A stretch of DNA of 64,000 nt from Homarus americanus. Its lineage: Eukaryota > Arthropoda > Malacostraca > Decapoda > Nephropidae. The stretch spans positions 1,704,492 through 1,768,491 of the forward strand of contig NW_024744357.1 in the NCBI RefSeq assembly GCF_018991925.1. Reading direction: 5' to 3'. Positions 8,493 through 20,054 of this stretch are shown in pieces. Made by a program: the position numbers and the translations under genes. The notes beneath the pieces were generated by a model, which saw only the letters and a program-made list of their open reading frames with translations, made no database searches and was not told the origin of the DNA. Each line of letters opens with the position of its first letter. The first letter of the stretch is position 1.

Positions 8493-10025
8493 CTGTCCCC
8501 GCGTCCAGAATCCTCGAGCACTGACATCAACACGGGCTTCGTTGGATGTGTTTGAAGTCCTATGTTGGAAATTCTCACCGTCCAATGGAAGGAGGGTTGG
8601 TTCTACCCTGACATCACTACAGATTTCCTTCAACATATTTGCAGTGAGATCCCCACTTCGTCATGCCTCATGCATATGAAGCCCCCTTTCTTGCACACCA
8701 TGGCGTGATCAACGTCATAGGAAGAGCCACACACGCATTGGGAGGGCAAACCTTCTACTGGCATACCGTACCTTAGAGCAATGGCATCTGTAAATTCTTG
8801 CTGATTAAGACTGAAACCATTTGCCCTTATCGGTAACGTAGTTAACCAATTCGAGGCGCCCACCTCCTGCGCTATAGCTACTTTTTTTTTCAATTATCTG
8901 GTACTTGCAGCAACAGTTGCTGCAACTTATCGCTTTGGCTGTGCTGTCGTTCTGTCGTAATGGACCGTCAAATCTTGTTTACTTTGCTGGTGTCCACCAC
9001 GCCTGTTGCGTTCTGAGTTATGTGGTTGGTGAGGGCTGCCATGAGCTTAACTGAGTTTTGATGTTCGGTGGCAGCAATCTCCTCTGGATTGGGCAGTCCC
9101 ATTCCTCCCAGTCTCGGTGGTAGTGCAAGGAATGAGGCGGCAGGCCGTCAGAGCTTGGAAGTGTTGGCAGCACGAGGTTGCTAGCTTTCTTGCAAGGACG
9201 GCAATGGCAGTGCAGAGATCACTTGCTACAGGGCCAAACTTGTTAGTGCTGAGGATGACTCTCCAACCGTTTGCATCCAGACCTGAAGGGCCTGCACCTC
9301 CCTGAGCTTTCAGTGCCTTTATCCACACCATCCCTCCTGTTATTTCTTCGAACAGGACAGCATTTGGTGAGTTATAGTCACCCTGGAACCTGATGCCTTC
9401 CTCTTCACTTGCAGGGGGATGTTTTTCCTTCAGTTGTTTTAATGTCTCTCTGTTTATTGGCAGAACAACATCGGAGGATTCCTCCATGAGAGATCTGACC
9501 GCCAAAGACACTTTTCTCATGCGCATTTTGTTTCCAAGCTTTCTTGCAACGTCATCAGTGTTTTACTTTCCGTCACCTGGAAATTTTAGTCTCTCCTGCA
9601 GTGTTCTTGCTTCACATAGGAGATCATCAAGGGCTCCATTTTGCCACGTTGTCAATCTTCTCTTCATTGCTGCCGCATATTCTTTGTGCTTAGTCCTTTC
9701 GTGTGTCCTTGGTACTACATTTTCAGAATATCGTCGGGCGGTTGTGTATGGGCGATATCCACTGTGGCCTCCTGTGTGGGTCCCTGCCGTATGGATTTCG
9801 GCAATTGTTTCCCTTTCTGCAAACCACACATGGTCGGTTGTTCCTTGCACAATCACAGCTTGTGCAATTTTGGTTCTGGCAAGCGCCAAACTCAACAATG
9901 TCTGGGGCAGGGCTGGGCTGCTGTGTCCGGCAGAAGGGGCATACATGTGGCGTAGGTGTACTACCTTTGGGGGGTGAGGACGACAGTCAGAGTGATACAC
10001 TGGGACAAAATTGTCATACCTAACA
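8480..10025 (-). pseudogene. Decayed reverse-transcriptase element of uncertain class, catalytic core deleted
   Basis: Minus-strand coding remnant of a protein family I associate with repetitive reverse-transcriptase genes of marine invertebrates. From 10020 down to 9565 it reads YDNFVPVYHSDCRPHPPK, then TTDHVWFAERETIAEIHTAG, and ends GDGK. After one in-frame TAA the same frame continues (VARKLGNKM, then GGAGPSGLDANGWRVILST) to TACRLIP at about 9135. There it jumps directly to LPPRLGGMGLPNPEEIAATE at about 9065-9130 in another frame. By my knowledge of the family, about 300 residues holding the reverse transcriptase catalytic motifs are missing at that junction. The C-terminal part (8690-8890) has a zinc-ligand-like pattern C-x-C, H and C (CVCGSSYDVDHAMVCKKGGF). 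It continues after a frameshift to ARGFWTRGQRAS at about 8490. It is inactive. Class is unassigned; it is not one of the LINE families elsewhere in this window. Confidence 0.7.
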
Positions 10026-10539
10026 ATTGCTATATATCTATGGCAGGAATAATCACTATTTCTATGGTCGCACTGATGTAAGTTTAGTTATAAAAACTCA
10101 CGTGATCGGTTGGCACTGTATGGAGTGACCGTTATTGTGGGGCGACAGCAGGCACAGAACAGTTGGCCTTCTGTCACTGACCTCAGGGGCGGGAGTCGCG
10201 AGGCCGGCCCAGTCAATGTCGTCCTATCCCACACCGGCACCACCAACCGCCCCACCAAACACTCACTACTCACTTGGTGATCGCCGGTGGACACACAGAA
10301 TATTTGCAATTAATGACGTAAGGGATGAGAAGATCCTACTACTACTACTAATAATAATAATGATTGTTATATATAAATAGATAAAGCAAAAATATTCTTA
10401 GATTAATGAAAATAAATCTTTAAGTTACCCATAAAATCCCGAAGACCATAAGAGAGAGAACGTCACATATTTAAACAAACACAGCTGATTGCGGTGTATT
10501 TAAGGCGTCTTGTGTCTGAATTCATCCCTTCTACCTAAC
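10026..10539. other. Low-copy DNA, no gene seen
   Basis: The minus-strand side of the preceding element may extend into its 5' region here. A short (CTA)n/(AAT)n run is at 10337-10361. Two short open frames in opposite directions overlap at 10135-10309, and neither resembles a known domain. Confidence 0.35.
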
Positions 10540-11155
10540 TTGACACCACTGAACACCTGTAACAACATATAACACCGTGTAACAACATATAACACCGTGT
10601 AACACCACTTAGCGCTCGTGTAAACACCACTTACCGTCGCCTACCACCCATGTAACACGACTCACCACCTTTGTAACACCTCTTAACACGACCTACCACC
10701 CATGTAACACTTCTTACCGCCACGCACCCCATGTAACACCTTGTAACACCACTAACCGCGACCTACCACCCATGTAACACCTCTTTAACACCACTTACCG
10801 TCACCCATTACTGATGTAACACCACTCGCTATCCATGTAACACCTTTTAACACCACCTACCACCCATGTAACACCTCTTAACACCACTTACCGCCATCCA
10901 CCACACATGTAACACCTCTTCCCGCCACCCACCACCCATGTAACACCACTTAACACCATCCCACCACAACCAAGTAACACCTTTTAACACCACTTACCGC
11001 CACCCACCACCCATGTAACACTTACACCATCAGCCACCCATGTAACACCTTTTAACACCACTTACCGCCACCCACTACCCATGTAACACCACTTAACACC
11101 ATCAGCCACCCATGTAACACCCTTTAACACCACTTAACGCCACCCACCACCTCCA
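10540..11155. repeat. ~40-bp minisatellite CACCACCCATGTAACACC...
   Basis: About 14 diverged units combining CACCACCCATGTAACACC, TCTTAACACCACTTACC and GCCAC. Units range from about 30 to 45 bp. The left edge degrades into a simpler TAACACC pattern. Confidence 0.85.
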
Positions 11156-11284
11156 TTATCGGCCCTTGTCATTATCTTCACTTTCATCAGTGATTGCTTC
11201 CTTCCTCGGGACACCCAAGACCTACTAAGAGCCCGATATCTGGTGTTTTGTATTTCAAGTCAACAGCTGGTTTTAAGAATTTAA
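11156..11284. other. Low-copy spacer between two arrays
   Basis: No repeat unit or open frame of note. It is followed at once by the 35-bp satellite. Confidence 0.4.
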
Positions 11285-14070
11285 TGGTGGGTTAAATGTT
11301 TTGTTGTCTATAAACGTTCGTGGTGGGTTAAATGTTTGTTTATAAACGTTCCTGATGAGTTGTTGGCTTGGGGATTGCTGGCCACTTCGCCTTTGTTGTT
11401 TGTTGTTTATAAACGATCGTGCTGGGTTAAATGTTTAGTTGTTTATATACGTTCGTGGTGGGTTAAATTTTTTATACGTTCGTGGGTTAAATCTTTTGTT
11501 TATAAACGTCGTGCTGTTAAATGTTTAGTTGTTTATAAACGTTCGTGGTGGGTTAAATGTTTGTTGTTTATAAACGTTCGTTGGGTTAAATGTTTGTTGT
11601 TTATAAACGTTCGTGGTGGGTTAAATGTTTGTTGTTTATAAACGTTCGTGGTGGGTTAAATGTTTGTTTATAAACGTTCTGATGGTTGTTGGTTTTTGTG
11701 TTTGTGTTTATAAACGATCGTGTGGGTTAAATGTTTGTATTTATAACGTTCGTTGGGTTAAATAGTTTATATACGTTCGTGGTTAAATCTTTTTGTTTAT
11801 AAACGATCGTGGTGGGTTAAATGTTTATTGTTTATAAACGTTCGTGGTGGGTTAAATGTTTGTGTTTATAAACGTTCGTAGGTTAAATGTTTAGTTGTTT
11901 ATAAACGTTCGTGGTGGGTTAAATGTTTGTGTTTATAAACGTTCGTGGTGGGTTAAATGTTGGTGTTTATAAACGTTCGTGGTGGGTTAAATGTTTGTAT
12001 TTATAAACGTTCGTGTGTGGGTTAAATGTTTGTGTTTATAAACGTTCTTGGTGGGAAATGTTTGTATTTATAAACGTTCGTGGTGGGTTAAATGTTTGTT
12101 GTTTATAAACGTTCGTGGTGGGTTAAATGTTTGTGTTTATACGTTCGTGGTGGGTTAAATCTTGTTGTTTATAAACGTTCGTGTGGTTAAATGTTTGTTG
12201 TTTATAAACGTTCGTGGTGGGTTAAATGTTTGTATTTATAAACGTTCGTGGTGGGTTAAATGTTTGTGTTTATAAACGTTCGTGGTGGGTTAAATGTTTG
12301 TATTTATAAACGTTCGTGGTGGGTTAAATGTTTGTTGTTTATAAACGTCGTGGGTTAAATGTTTGTGTTTATAAACGTTCGTGGTGGGTTAAATGTTTGT
12401 ATTTATAAACGTTCGTAGTGGGGTTAAATGTTTGTTGTTTATAAACCGTGGTGGGTTAAATGTTTTATAAACGTTCGTAGGTTAAATGTTTGTGTTTATA
12501 AACGTTCGTGGTTAAATTTATTTAAAACGTTCGTAGGGTTAAATGTTTGTTGTTTATAAACGTTCGTGGTGGGTTAAATGTTTGTATTTATAAACGTTCG
12601 TGGTGGGTTAAATGTTTGTTGTTTATAAACGTTCGTGGTGGGTTAAATGTTTGTGTTTATAAACGTTCGTAGGGATTAAATGTTTGTTGTTATAAACGTT
12701 CGTGGTGGGTTAATGTTTGTTGTAAACGTTCGTGGTGAGTTAAATGTTTGTGTTTATAAACGTTCGTGGTGAGTTAAATGTTTGTTGTTTATAAACGTTC
12801 GTAGAGTTAAATGTTTGTTTATAAACGTTCGTGGTGGGTTAAATGTTTGTGTTTTATAAACGTTCGTGGTGGGTTAAATGTTTGTTGTTTATAAATCGTA
12901 GTTAAATTTAGTTTATAAACGTTCGTGGTGAGTTAAATGTTTGTATTTATAAACGTTCGTGGGTTAAATGTTTGTTGTTTATAAACGTTCGTGGTGAGTT
13001 AAATGTTTGTTGTTTATAAACGTTCGTGAGTTAAATGAGTTTATAAACGTTCGTGGTGGGTTAAATGTTTGTGTTTATAAACGTTCGTGGGTTAAATGTT
13101 TGTTGTTTATAAACGTTCGTGGTGGGTTAAATGTTTGTGTTTATAAACGTTCGTGGTGAGTTAAATGTTTGTGTTTATAAACGTTCGTGGTGGGTTAAAT
13201 GTTTGTGTTTATAAACGTTCGGTGGGTTAAATGTTTGTTGTTTATAAACGTTCGTAGTTAAATGTTTGTATTTATAAACGTCGTGTGAGTTAAATGTTTG
13301 TATTTATAAACGTTCGTGTGGTTAAATGTTGTATTTATAAACGTTCGTGGTGGGTTAAAATGTGTTTATAAACGTTCGTGTGGGTTAAATGTTTGTATTT
13401 ATAAACGTTCGTGGTGGGTTAAATGTTTGTATTTATAAACGTTCGTGTGGGTTAAATGTTTGTTGTTTATAAAGTTCGTGGTGGGTTAAATGTTTGTAAA
13501 CGTTCGTGGTTAAATGTTTGTATTTATAAACGTTCGTGGTGGGTTAAATGTTTGTTGTTTATAAACGTTCGTGTTGGGTTAAATGTTTGTGTTTATAAAC
13601 GTTCGTGGTGAGTTAAATGTTTGTATTTATAAACGTTCGTGGTGGGTTAAATGTTTGTATTTATAAACGTTCGTGGTGAGTTTGTTTGTTTATAAATGCG
13701 GTGAGTTAAATGTTTGTGTTTATAAACGTTCGTGGTGGGTTAAATGTTTGTTGTTTATAAACGTTCGTGGTGAGTTAAATGTTTGTGTTTATAAACGTTC
13801 GTGTGGGTTAAATGTTTGTTTATAAACGTTCGTGGTGGGTTAAATGTTTGTATTTATAAACGTTCGTGGTGGGTTAAATGTTTGTTGTTTATAAACGTTC
13901 GTGTGGTTAAATGTTTGTTGTTTATAAACGTTCGTGGTGGGTTAAATGTTTGTATTTATAAACGTTCGTGGGTTAAATGTTTGTTGTTTATAAACGTTCG
14001 TGGTGGGTTAAATGTTTGTTGTTTATAAACGTTCGTGGTGAGCTTTGAAATTTGTGTTTATAAACGTTCT
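11285..14070. repeat. 35-bp satellite containing GTTTATAAACGTTCG
   Basis: About 80 tandem units of AAATGTTTGTTGTTTATAAA followed by CGTTCGTGGTGGGTT (35 bp). A 34-bp form has GTGTTT or GTATTT in place of TTGTTT. Each unit holds the perfect palindrome GTTTATAAAC. Many units lack one to six bases. Short frames reading FINVRGGLNVC are translations of the repeat and lose phase after each unit, so they are not genes. Confidence 0.95.
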
Positions 14071-14080
14071 GTGTGTACAA

Positions 14081-14083
<3 letters not shown>

Positions 14084-14136
<53 letters not shown>

Positions 14137-14150
14137 CGTGTGTGTGTGTC
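14084..14150. repeat. (TG)n microsatellite
   Basis: About 30 TG units with a GCGTGCG interruption near the right end. It lies directly against the last 35-bp satellite units. Confidence 0.95.
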
Positions 14151-14676
14151 TCTGTCTTTTTTCTTTTTGTCTATCACCCAAAATAAACCAAAATTTTATC
14201 TCCCAAAGTAAAATTTATTCTCCTTTCCTCTTCCCTTCCTCTTTCCTCTTCCTTCTTCCTCTTTCCTTCCTTTCTTCCCTCTTTCTTCCTCCTTCCATTA
14301 TTCGTCCTTAGACCTCCCATTTCTCTGTCATTCTTCACCTTTCTTCCTCTTCCCTCTTCCACTATCCTCCTCCCTCCTCCTCTCTCCCTCCCCCCACTTC
14401 TAGTGTTATCGAACCGGACGTCCATATGACTCTCCTCCCTCTCCTACCAACCCTAATCTAACATGTCCTTCCCCACCCTTCCTCCCTCCCCACCTCTCTC
14501 AATCTCCTTCCTCCTTCCCCTCCCCCTCACCTCCTCCTCCTCCACCTCCTCCTCACCTCCTCCTCCTCTTCATCTCCTCCTCACCTTCCTCCTCCTGTGT
14601 TCCATCTATGACGTCACGAGCGGCCTCCTTACCTTCCATAACGACCTCTCTCTCTCTCTCTCCTCTCTGTGGGTGT
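14151..14676. repeat. Pyrimidine-rich CTTCCTC/CCTCCTC region
   Basis: TTCCTCTTCC-type sequence at 14217-14300 and 14337-14400, and CACCTCCTCCTCC-type at 14526-14600. A palindromic TGACGTCA lies at 14609-14616, then a CT run at 14646-14668. No coding support. Confidence 0.7.
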
Positions 14677-14779
14677 ATGTCTGTATGTGTGTTTGTGTGT
14701 ATTTATGTATTTGTGTCTACATACGTTTATTTATATGTACAGTTTATGTGTGCATTTACATGTGTATAAGCATGAACGA

Positions 14780-14850
14780 GCATTTGTGTATGTATGTATG
14801 TATGTATGTATGTATGTATGTATGTATGTATGTATGTATGTGTGTGTGTG
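14780..14850. repeat. (GTAT)n microsatellite
   Basis: About 15 TGTA tetranucleotides followed by a short (TG)n. The Tyr/Val/Cys-rich frame is a translation of the repeat. Confidence 0.95.
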
Positions 14851-14895
14851 TATGTGTCTACGCTATCTATTTCTAACGTATTGTCTTAATTACAG

Positions 14896-14934
14896 GTAAA
14901 GGTGTTCTCCCGGTTACCAACACTGTCGTAACTC
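14896..14934 (+). other. Candidate 39-nt internal exon
   Basis: Flanked by a pyrimidine-containing acceptor (TTGTCTTAATTACAG) and a donor (GTAAGTGAAA). The length is divisible by three. One frame is open: two bases, then KGVLPVTNTVVT, then one base. The other two frames contain stops. I do not recognise the peptide, and no other exon was found near it. A chance pair of splice-like sites is possible. Confidence 0.2.
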
Positions 14935-15082
14935 GTAAGTGAAATTCTGATCGTAAGGTAAAAATTTCTTCTTGGTCTCCTGGTAATTCTCAACCTATAC
15001 TCAGGGATGTATTTTTTCTATTCTCTTAAGATACGATAAAAATATTAATTGTCGATAAATACGTAAGTTAAATTCTCTCCAT

Positions 15083-15085
15083 GAT

Positions 15086-15117
<32 letters not shown>

Positions 15118-15195
15118 TATAGATTAAAAGAGAGAGAGAGAGAAAGAAAGAAAGTGTGTGTGTGTGTGTGTGTGAAAGAGAGAGAGAGAGTGAGA
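15083..15195. repeat. Compound (GACA)n-(GA)n-(TG)n-(GA)n microsatellite
   Basis: GACA units at 15086-15116, AGAGAG at 15128-15143, GTGTGT at 15155-15172 and GAGAGA at 15177-15195. Confidence 0.9.
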
Positions 15196-15315
15196 TAATA
15201 TATACAAATAGAATGAGAGATAAAAAACACTAATATGAGAAAGGAAGAAAGTATTTAGAAAGTATAACACAACACTTTCACCAGGCCTCAGTACAAGGAA
15301 AGCACACACCGAACA

Positions 15316-15362
15316 TTGAAGAAGAAGAAGAAGAAGAAAGAAGAAGAAGAAGAAGAAGAAGG
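15316..15362. repeat. (GAA)n microsatellite
   Basis: About 15 GAA trinucleotides with one interruption. Confidence 0.95.
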
Positions 15363-15455
15363 GAAGTATTATTTATAAACTAGGAAACAGAAAACAGCAA
15401 CAACATCAACATTATCATAAAAGCAGATAATTAGAAAGGAGGAAAAGGCATGAGG

Positions 15456-15457
<2 letters not shown>

Positions 15458-15492
<35 letters not shown>

Positions 15493-15690
15493 GTGGATAT
15501 TAGAAGAAGAAAGCAACAGCTGTTTCATTTTCTCTTCCTCACTTCCTTTCCCCTCTCACTTTTCTCTTACTTTCTCTCTATCTCACTTCTTTCACCCACT
15601 CTGCCTCCCTTTCCCCTTCTTTCTCCTCTCTTTATCCCCTCTCTTTCCCCCCCCTCACCCTTTCTTTCCCGCTCTCTCTCATAGATATCA
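15458..15690. repeat. (CT)n and pyrimidine-rich tract
   Basis: (CT)n at 15459-15490, followed after a short gap by TTTCTCTTCC and CCCTCTC-type sequence to 15682. No coding support. Confidence 0.75.
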
Positions 15691-15827
15691 CAAGAAGAAC
15701 TCATTAACGAGGAGCATATTACCTGAGAGAGAGAGAGAGAGTGTAATGAAATCAGGTTGAAAAGAACTCTGTAAAGAAAGTGTTTAAGAGAGAGTAAAGA
15801 AAGGTGTGAGGGTGAAAGTGTTTAAAG

Positions 15828-16112
15828 GGACTATCATCATCCTTTGTTAGAATCATTGTGAATCATTATCATCATTGTCATTGTCATTTTCCATTATTAT
15901 TGTCAATTTTTTCTTTAATCTCTTTGTTGTCATCATCATCATTGTTATTAACACTATCATTATTGTCATCATCATACATCATCATCATCATTGTTATTAA
16001 CACTATCATCATTGTCATCATTATTATCATCATCATTATCATCATTGTTATTAACACTATCATCATTGTCATCATCATCATCATTTTCATCATGATTATC
16101 ATTATCATCATT
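15828..16112. repeat. (ATC)n/(ATT)n trinucleotide region
   Basis: Interrupted ATC and ATT repeats containing three copies of a longer segment, TCATTGTTATTAACACTATC, at about 15938, 15986 and 16043. The Ile-rich and Met-rich frames are translations of the repeat. Confidence 0.85.
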
Positions 16113-16129
16113 TTCTCAGATAGCCTATA

Positions 16130-16745
16130 ACAGTCGTATTAAAACCTAAAAGAAAGCTTAAGAGAAAGCACTAAAAAAAATAGAGAGAGATAAATAAAGA
16201 AAGCTGTTAGAAAGTATAAAGAAAATCAAAACAAAGAAATTAGGAGAAACAATTTAGAAAAGAAGAAAATTGATTAAAGAAACTGATAAAGTATAGAAAC
16301 CACAATGAGGGTGATGAAAGCATAGAAAGTAAATAAACCTCATTAAAAGAAAGCATATACACGTAGAAGGCCGTAGAGCCTTTTAGGGTTAGTTGTATTG
16401 GGAAAGAAAGTTCGACCAACGCGTTTAGAAAGTATAGAGATGTGTGTTACCTAGATCCGGCAAGAAGAAAGCACTTAGAAAGCACACCATCGTCATCATC
16501 ACCTCCACCTGGATAACGCGGCAGGTCATTAAGGTGAAGCGAATCAGGTGGAGAAAACATTTAGAAAGCAGAGTGAAAGCACAATGAAAGTCCTTAGAAG
16601 GTGTTGAGATAGTTACTGAAGAGGCAGAAAGAAAATAATTAAAGAGGACTCAATAAAAAAGCGTAAAAAAAATAATCATATAGAAAGCAAAAGAAAACCA
16701 AATAGAAAGCTAAAGAGAAAAAAATTTACACCAACCCTGAAAATA
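16130..16745. other. A-rich DNA with recurrent AGAAAG(C)
   Basis: The string TTAGAAAGCA or AGAAAGC recurs at irregular spacing through the block, mixed with AATAAAG. This looks like an ancient tandem repeat eroded past a clear period. No gene was seen. Confidence 0.5.
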
Positions 16746-16809
16746 AAGTGAAAATATTTAGACAGGTGAAGACTTATGAGCAGCACCAGGATGTTGCTAC
16801 AATCATTAA

Positions 16810-19650
16810 GGAGGAGGGGGCAGGGTGGAGGGAGGCAGATGGTGGAGGGAGAGGGCCAGATGGTGAGGGAGACCAGGTGGTGGGAGGGGAGAGGCCAGAT
16901 GGTGAGGGAGAGGCCAGGTGGGAGGGAGAGGGCAGGTGGTGGGGTTTGGGGGCAGGTGGAGGGAGGGGCCAGGTGGTGGAGGGAGGGGGGCCAGGTGGGG
17001 GAGGGAGAGGCCAGGTGGTGGAGGGAGAGGCAGGTGGGAGAGGCCAGGTGGTGGAGGGAGAGGCCAGGTAGAGAGAGGCTGGGGTGAGGGAGGGGCAGGT
17101 AGAGAGGGGCCAGTTGGTGGAGGGAGAGGCCAGGTGGTGGGAGGGAGAGGGCCAGGTGGTGGAGAGAGAGGGCGAGGTGGTGGAGGGAGGGGCCAGGTGG
17201 TGGGAGAGAGAAGGCCAGGTGGTGGAGGAGGGGCCAGGTGGTGGAAGGGAGAGGCCAGGTGGGAGGCCGGTGGTGGAGAAGGCAGGTGGTGGGAGGGAGA
17301 GGGCAGGTGGTGGAGGGAGAGGGCAGGTGGTGGGAGGGAGGGGGGCCTGGGTGGTGGAGGGAGAGGCCAGTGGTGGAGGAAGAGGCCAGGTGGAGGAAGG
17401 ACAGGTGGTGGAGGGAGAGGGCCAGGTGGTGGGAAGGAGAGGTCCAGGTGGTGGGAGGGAGGGGGCCAGGTGGTGGAGGGAGGGGGGCTGTGGTGAGGTG
17501 GGAGGTGGCTGGGGTGGTGGAGGAGAGGCCAGGTGGGGTGGAGAAAGCTAGGTGGTGGAGGGAGAGGCCAGGTGGAGGAGAGGCCAGGTGGTGGGGAGGG
17601 GGGCAGGTGGGGAGGAGAGGTGGGGTTAGGGGGGCAGGTGGTGGGGGGAGAGGGCTAGTGGTGAGGGGAGAGGCCAGGTGGTGGAGGAGAGGCCAGGTGG
17701 AGGAGAGGCCAGGTGGTGGAGGAGGGTGGGCAGGTGGAGGAGAGGGCGGCCAGGTGGTGGAGGAGAGGCCAGGTGGTGGAGGGAGAGGGCTGGGGATGGT
17801 GGAAGGAGAGGCCAGGTGGGAGGGAGAGGGGCCAGGTGGTGAGAAGGTGGAGGTAGGAGGGAGAGGCCAGGTGGGGAGGAGAGGGGCCAGGTGGTGGGAG
17901 GAGGCCAGGTGGTGGATGGAGGGGGTGCTGGGTGGTGGAGGGAGGCCAGGTGGTGGAGGGAGAGGGCCTGGGTGGGAGAGAGGGCAGAGGAGAGGCCAGG
18001 TGGAGGGAGAGGCAGGTGGTGGAGGGGAGAGGGCCAGGGTGGGGAGGGAGAGGGGTGGGGTGGGGGGGTGGTGGAGGAGGCCAGGTGGGGTAGGGGGGCA
18101 GGTGGAGGAGAGGCCAGGTGGTGAGGGGAGAGGCAGGTGGTGGAGGGAGAGGCCAGGTGGTGGAGGGAGAGGCCAGGTGGTGGGAGGGGAGAGGGCCAGG
18201 TGGTGGAGGGAGAGGGGCCAGGTGGTGGAGGGAGGGCCAGGTGGTGGAGGGAGAGGGCCAGGTGGTGGAGGAGAGGGGCCGTGGTGAGGGAGAGGGGCCA
18301 GGTGTAGAGAGGGCAGGTGTGGAGGGGAGGGGCCTGTGGTGGGAGGGAGAGGCCAGGGTGGAGGGAGAGGCCAGGTGGTGGAGGGAGAGGCCAGGTGGTG
18401 GGAGGAGAGGCCAGGTGGTGGGGAGAGGCCAGGTGGTGGAGGAGGGGCTGGTGGTGGGAGAGAGGGCAGGTGGGGAGGGAGAGGCAGGGGTAGGGGGCAG
18501 GAGGGAGAGGGTGGGGTGGGGGGGGGCAGGTGGTGGAGGGAGAGGGCAGGTGGGAGGGGAGGGGGGGCAGGTGGTGGGAGGGAGAGGCCAGGTGGAGGGA
18601 GAGGGCAGGTGGGGAGGAGGGGCCAGGTGGTGGAGGAGGCCGTGGTGAGTGTTAGGGGGCCAGGTGGTGGGGGAGGGGGCAGGTGGTGGAGGAGAGGCCA
18701 GGTGGAGGAGAGGGCAGGTGGTGGGGGTAGGGGGTGGTGGAGGAGGGGGGGGCAGGTGGTGGAGGGAGAGGCCTGGTGGTGAGGTAGGGGGCCAGGGTGG
18801 GGTGGGGGGAGGAGGGAGAGGCTAGGGGGAGGGAGAGGCCAGGTGGTGAGGTAGGGGCCAGGTGGGGGAGGGGGGGCAGGTGGTGGAGGGAGAGGCTGGT
18901 GGGGAGGGGGCAGGGTGGGAGGGAGAGGCCTGTGGGGGGTTAGGGGGCAGGTGGGAGGGAGAGGCAGGTGGTGGAGGGGAGGGGGGGGTGGTGGAGGGAG
19001 AGGGCCGGGGGTAGGGGGTGGAGGAGAGGCAGGTGGTGGAGGGAGAGGCCAGGTGGTGGGGAGAGGGCCAGGTGTTGGAGGGAGAGGCTGGGGGTAGGGG
19101 GGGCAGGTGGTGGGAGGGAGAGGGCAGGTGGTGGAGGGAGGGGGGCAGGTGGTGGAGGGAGAGGGCCTGGTGGTGGGGGTTAGGGGGCAGGTGGTGAGGG
19201 GAGAGGGCAGGTGGTGGAGGGAGGGGGGGGCAGGTGGGAGAGAGGCCAGGTGGTGGGGTAGGGGGGGTGGGAGGAGGAGGCCAGGTGGGTGGGGGCAGGT
19301 GGTGGAGGGAGAGGGGCAGGTGGTGGAGGGAGGGGGGGGCAGGGGAGGAGGGGCCAGGTGGGTGGGGGGGGGGTGGTGGGAGGGAGAGGGCAGGTGTGGA
19401 GGGAGGGGGGCAGGGGGTGGAGGGAGGCCTGTGGTGGGGGTTAGGGGGCAGGTTGGAGGGAGAGGGCAGGTGGAGGGAGAGGCCAGGTGGTGGAGGGAGA
19501 GGGGCCAGGTGGTGGAGGGAGAGGGCCAGGTGTTGGAGGGAGAGGGCCAGGGTGGGGTTAGGGGCAGGTGGTGAGGGAGGGGGCCAGGTGGAGGGAGAGG
19601 GCCTGGTGGTGGGAGGAAGGAGAGAGGGAGAGGCCCGGGCTTGAGGGGGG
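16810..19650. repeat. G-rich 20-bp minisatellite GGCCAGGTGGTGGAGGGAGA
   Basis: About 130 units over 2.8 kb. Many have GGGCAGG in place of GGCCAGG, and the right half carries GTTAGGGGGCAGG variants. The plus strand is strongly G-rich with runs of three to nine G. Overlapping Gly-rich frames on plus and the Pro-rich frame on minus are translations of the array. Confidence 0.95.
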
Positions 19651-19805
19651 GGGGAGGACCTTAATTGTGTGTATGCCGGCGACGACTCTATTGTAATGGC
19701 TTTCCTCATGCGCTGACAACACTAACCTTTCCCTAATTATGTCAGCCAGTGTCAGGGGGAGGGGAGGGGCAGGGAGTTCAGAGGTCACGCCAAGGGGGAC
19801 GTTGT
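19651..19805. other. Low-copy spacer
   Basis: No repeat unit and no supported gene. It joins the G-rich array to the next 20-bp array. Confidence 0.4.
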
Positions 19806-20040
19806 GGCGTTTTAAATTTAATAATGGCGTTTTAAGGTTCATAATGGCGTTTTAAGGTTCGTAAAGGCGTTTTAAGGTTTATAATGGCGTTGTAAATGTC
19901 TTAATGGCGTTTTAAGGTTTATAATGGCGTTTTAAGGTTCATAATGACGTTTTAAGGTTCGTAAAGGCGTTTTAAGGTTTATAATGGCGTTGTAAATCTC
20001 TTAATGGCGTTTTAAGGTTTATAATGGCGTTTTAGGGTTC
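19806..20040. repeat. 20-bp array with 100-bp higher-order unit
   Basis: Twelve units of the GGCGTTTTAAGGTTCATAAT type. Units 2-6 (19826-19925) and 7-11 (19926-20025) repeat the same order of five variants: TTCATAAT, TTCGTAAA, TTTATAAT, GTAAAT(G/C)TCTTAAT, TTTATAAT. The array therefore expanded in 100-bp blocks after the 20-bp units had diverged. Confidence 0.9.
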
Positions 20041-20054
20041 AATTTAGGAATTTT

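Noticed and set aside
9117..10023. Plus-strand frames of 100-190 codons opposite the reverse-transcriptase remnant
   Set aside because: They are antisense shadows. The recognisable protein strings are on the minus strand.
17238..18287. Gly/Trp/Arg-rich frame of 349 codons
   Set aside because: Translation of the 20-bp G-rich array; other frames are open in the same interval.
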